This document shows positions 6,942 to 7,134 of a DNA stretch of 7,134 nt, piece by piece. This DNA comes from Cytophagales bacterium. GTDB taxonomy: Bacteria > Bacteroidota > Bacteroidia > Cytophagales > Cyclobacteriaceae. Positions within the stretch are counted from its first letter, which is position 1; each line of letters begins with the position of its first letter. The position numbers and the translations under genes were made by a program. The stretch spans positions 1 through 7,134 of the forward strand of contig DNZD01000075.1 of NCBI GenBank assembly GCA_003504855.1, in the 5' to 3' direction. The notes under the pieces are model-generated. The model searched no databases. It had not been told where the DNA came from and saw only the letters and a program-made list of their open reading frames with translations.

Positions 6942-7134
6942 GGGACGGGAATTGGGGATTAGGGAATGGGGAATGGGGATTAGGGAATGGGGAGTATCAG
7001 TCTTAAGATACGGTTGATTTGGATGGGAGGTTGCCAATGTCCTAATCCATCCCGGCTAATCGCAGTCACATGTCTTAATATACCCCAATTGGCTTAGTGA
7101 AGTCTCCCGCAGATGTTCGGGGATTTAATTAATG
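6942..7134. other. non-coding right end, upstream of the leftward gene run
   Basis: These 193 bases contain no gene that I can support. The left part is the heptamer array. The right part (6996-7134) is the likely promoter region for the NTF2-like lipoprotein gene, but I find no good match to the Bacteroidota promoter consensus. The best candidate is TATCTTAAG on the minus strand (7010-7002), with a TTGG (7037-7034) whose spacing is too long. An AT-rich palindrome, TTAATTAA, sits at 7125-7132 near the edge and may belong to whatever lies beyond. Confidence 0.5.
6947..6995. repeat. tandem heptanucleotide array, consensus RGGGAWT, seven units
   Basis: Seven contiguous heptamers can be read on the plus strand: GGGAATT (shifted first unit), GGGGATT, AGGGAAT, GGGGAAT, GGGGATT, AGGGAAT and GGGGAGT. 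Units 2-4 and 5-7 form a higher-order 21-bp duplication (6954-6974 and 6975-6995) that differs only at the penultimate base. Runs of three or four G separated by 3-4 bases (6954-6992) satisfy the G-quadruplex consensus on the plus strand; the mRNA of the leftward gene would carry the C-rich complement. The array ends 5 bp from the ATG of the NTF2-like lipoprotein gene and fills the place where a ribosome binding site would be. It resembles the short tandemly repeated heptamer arrays described in filamentous cyanobacteria, but is independent of them as far as can be seen. Confidence 0.85.

Noticed and set aside
6942..7037. N-terminal extension of the NTF2-like lipoprotein to the ATG at 7037
   Set aside because: It would translate the heptamer array and place 32 residues before a complete signal peptide and lipobox. 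The ATG at 6941 gives a normal lipoprotein start.
7002..7037. Promoter candidate upstream of the NTF2-like gene (TTGG and TATCTTAAG)
   Set aside because: The -7-like element lacks the TTTG ending and the spacing between elements is several bases longer than the Bacteroidota consensus.
7021..7052. Inverted repeat GGATGG / CCATCC
   Set aside because: It has only six pairs with a 20-base loop, which is expected by chance in this G- and C-run-rich stretch.
1..7134. CRISPR array, tRNA or rRNA gene, transposase or phage genes
   Set aside because: I looked on both strands and found no spaced direct repeats, cloverleaf-like sequence or transposase/integrase motifs. The only tandem repeat is the short heptamer array.

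Overview
The window carries five genes, all on the minus strand, so transcription reads from right to left. Several features point to Bacteroidota, probably a Cytophagia- or Chitinophagia-like genome of roughly 50% GC. These are a large two-module FtsX/MacB-type permease of the kind expanded in that phylum, predicted lipoproteins, a DUF3089 hydrolase, and start codons without a recognisable Shine-Dalgarno sequence. The assignment is inference from protein style, because no marker gene is present.

Layout in the direction of transcription: (a) 7134-6942 has no gene, but next to the first start codon it holds a G-rich array of seven heptamers. (b) 6941-6456 encodes a small SnoaL/NTF2-like lipoprotein. 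(c) 6402-5311 encodes an AI-2E (UPF0118/PerM) family membrane protein. (d) 5305-4283 encodes a lipoprotein DUF3089 alpha/beta hydrolase, starting 5 bp after the permease stop. (e) 4209-2470 encodes a 579-residue TPR lipoprotein. (f) 2341 to the left edge encodes a large ABC-transporter permease of the MacB/FtsX type; its last few dozen residues lie outside the window.

The AI-2E protein and the DUF3089 hydrolase are almost certainly cotranscribed. The NTF2-like gene (53 bp upstream) probably belongs with them. The TPR gene (73-bp gap) and the ABC permease (128-bp gap) may be separate units. Three of the five products carry lipoprotein signals and the other two are integral membrane proteins, so the whole block is an envelope cluster. 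Nothing in the sequence identifies a shared substrate.

I see no convincing new system such as defence, CRISPR, mobile element or RNA gene. The observations most worth following up are the internal duplication of the TPR lipoprotein, in which two modules of about 210-245 residues align along their whole length, and the heptanucleotide array that occupies the leader of the NTF2-like lipoprotein gene.
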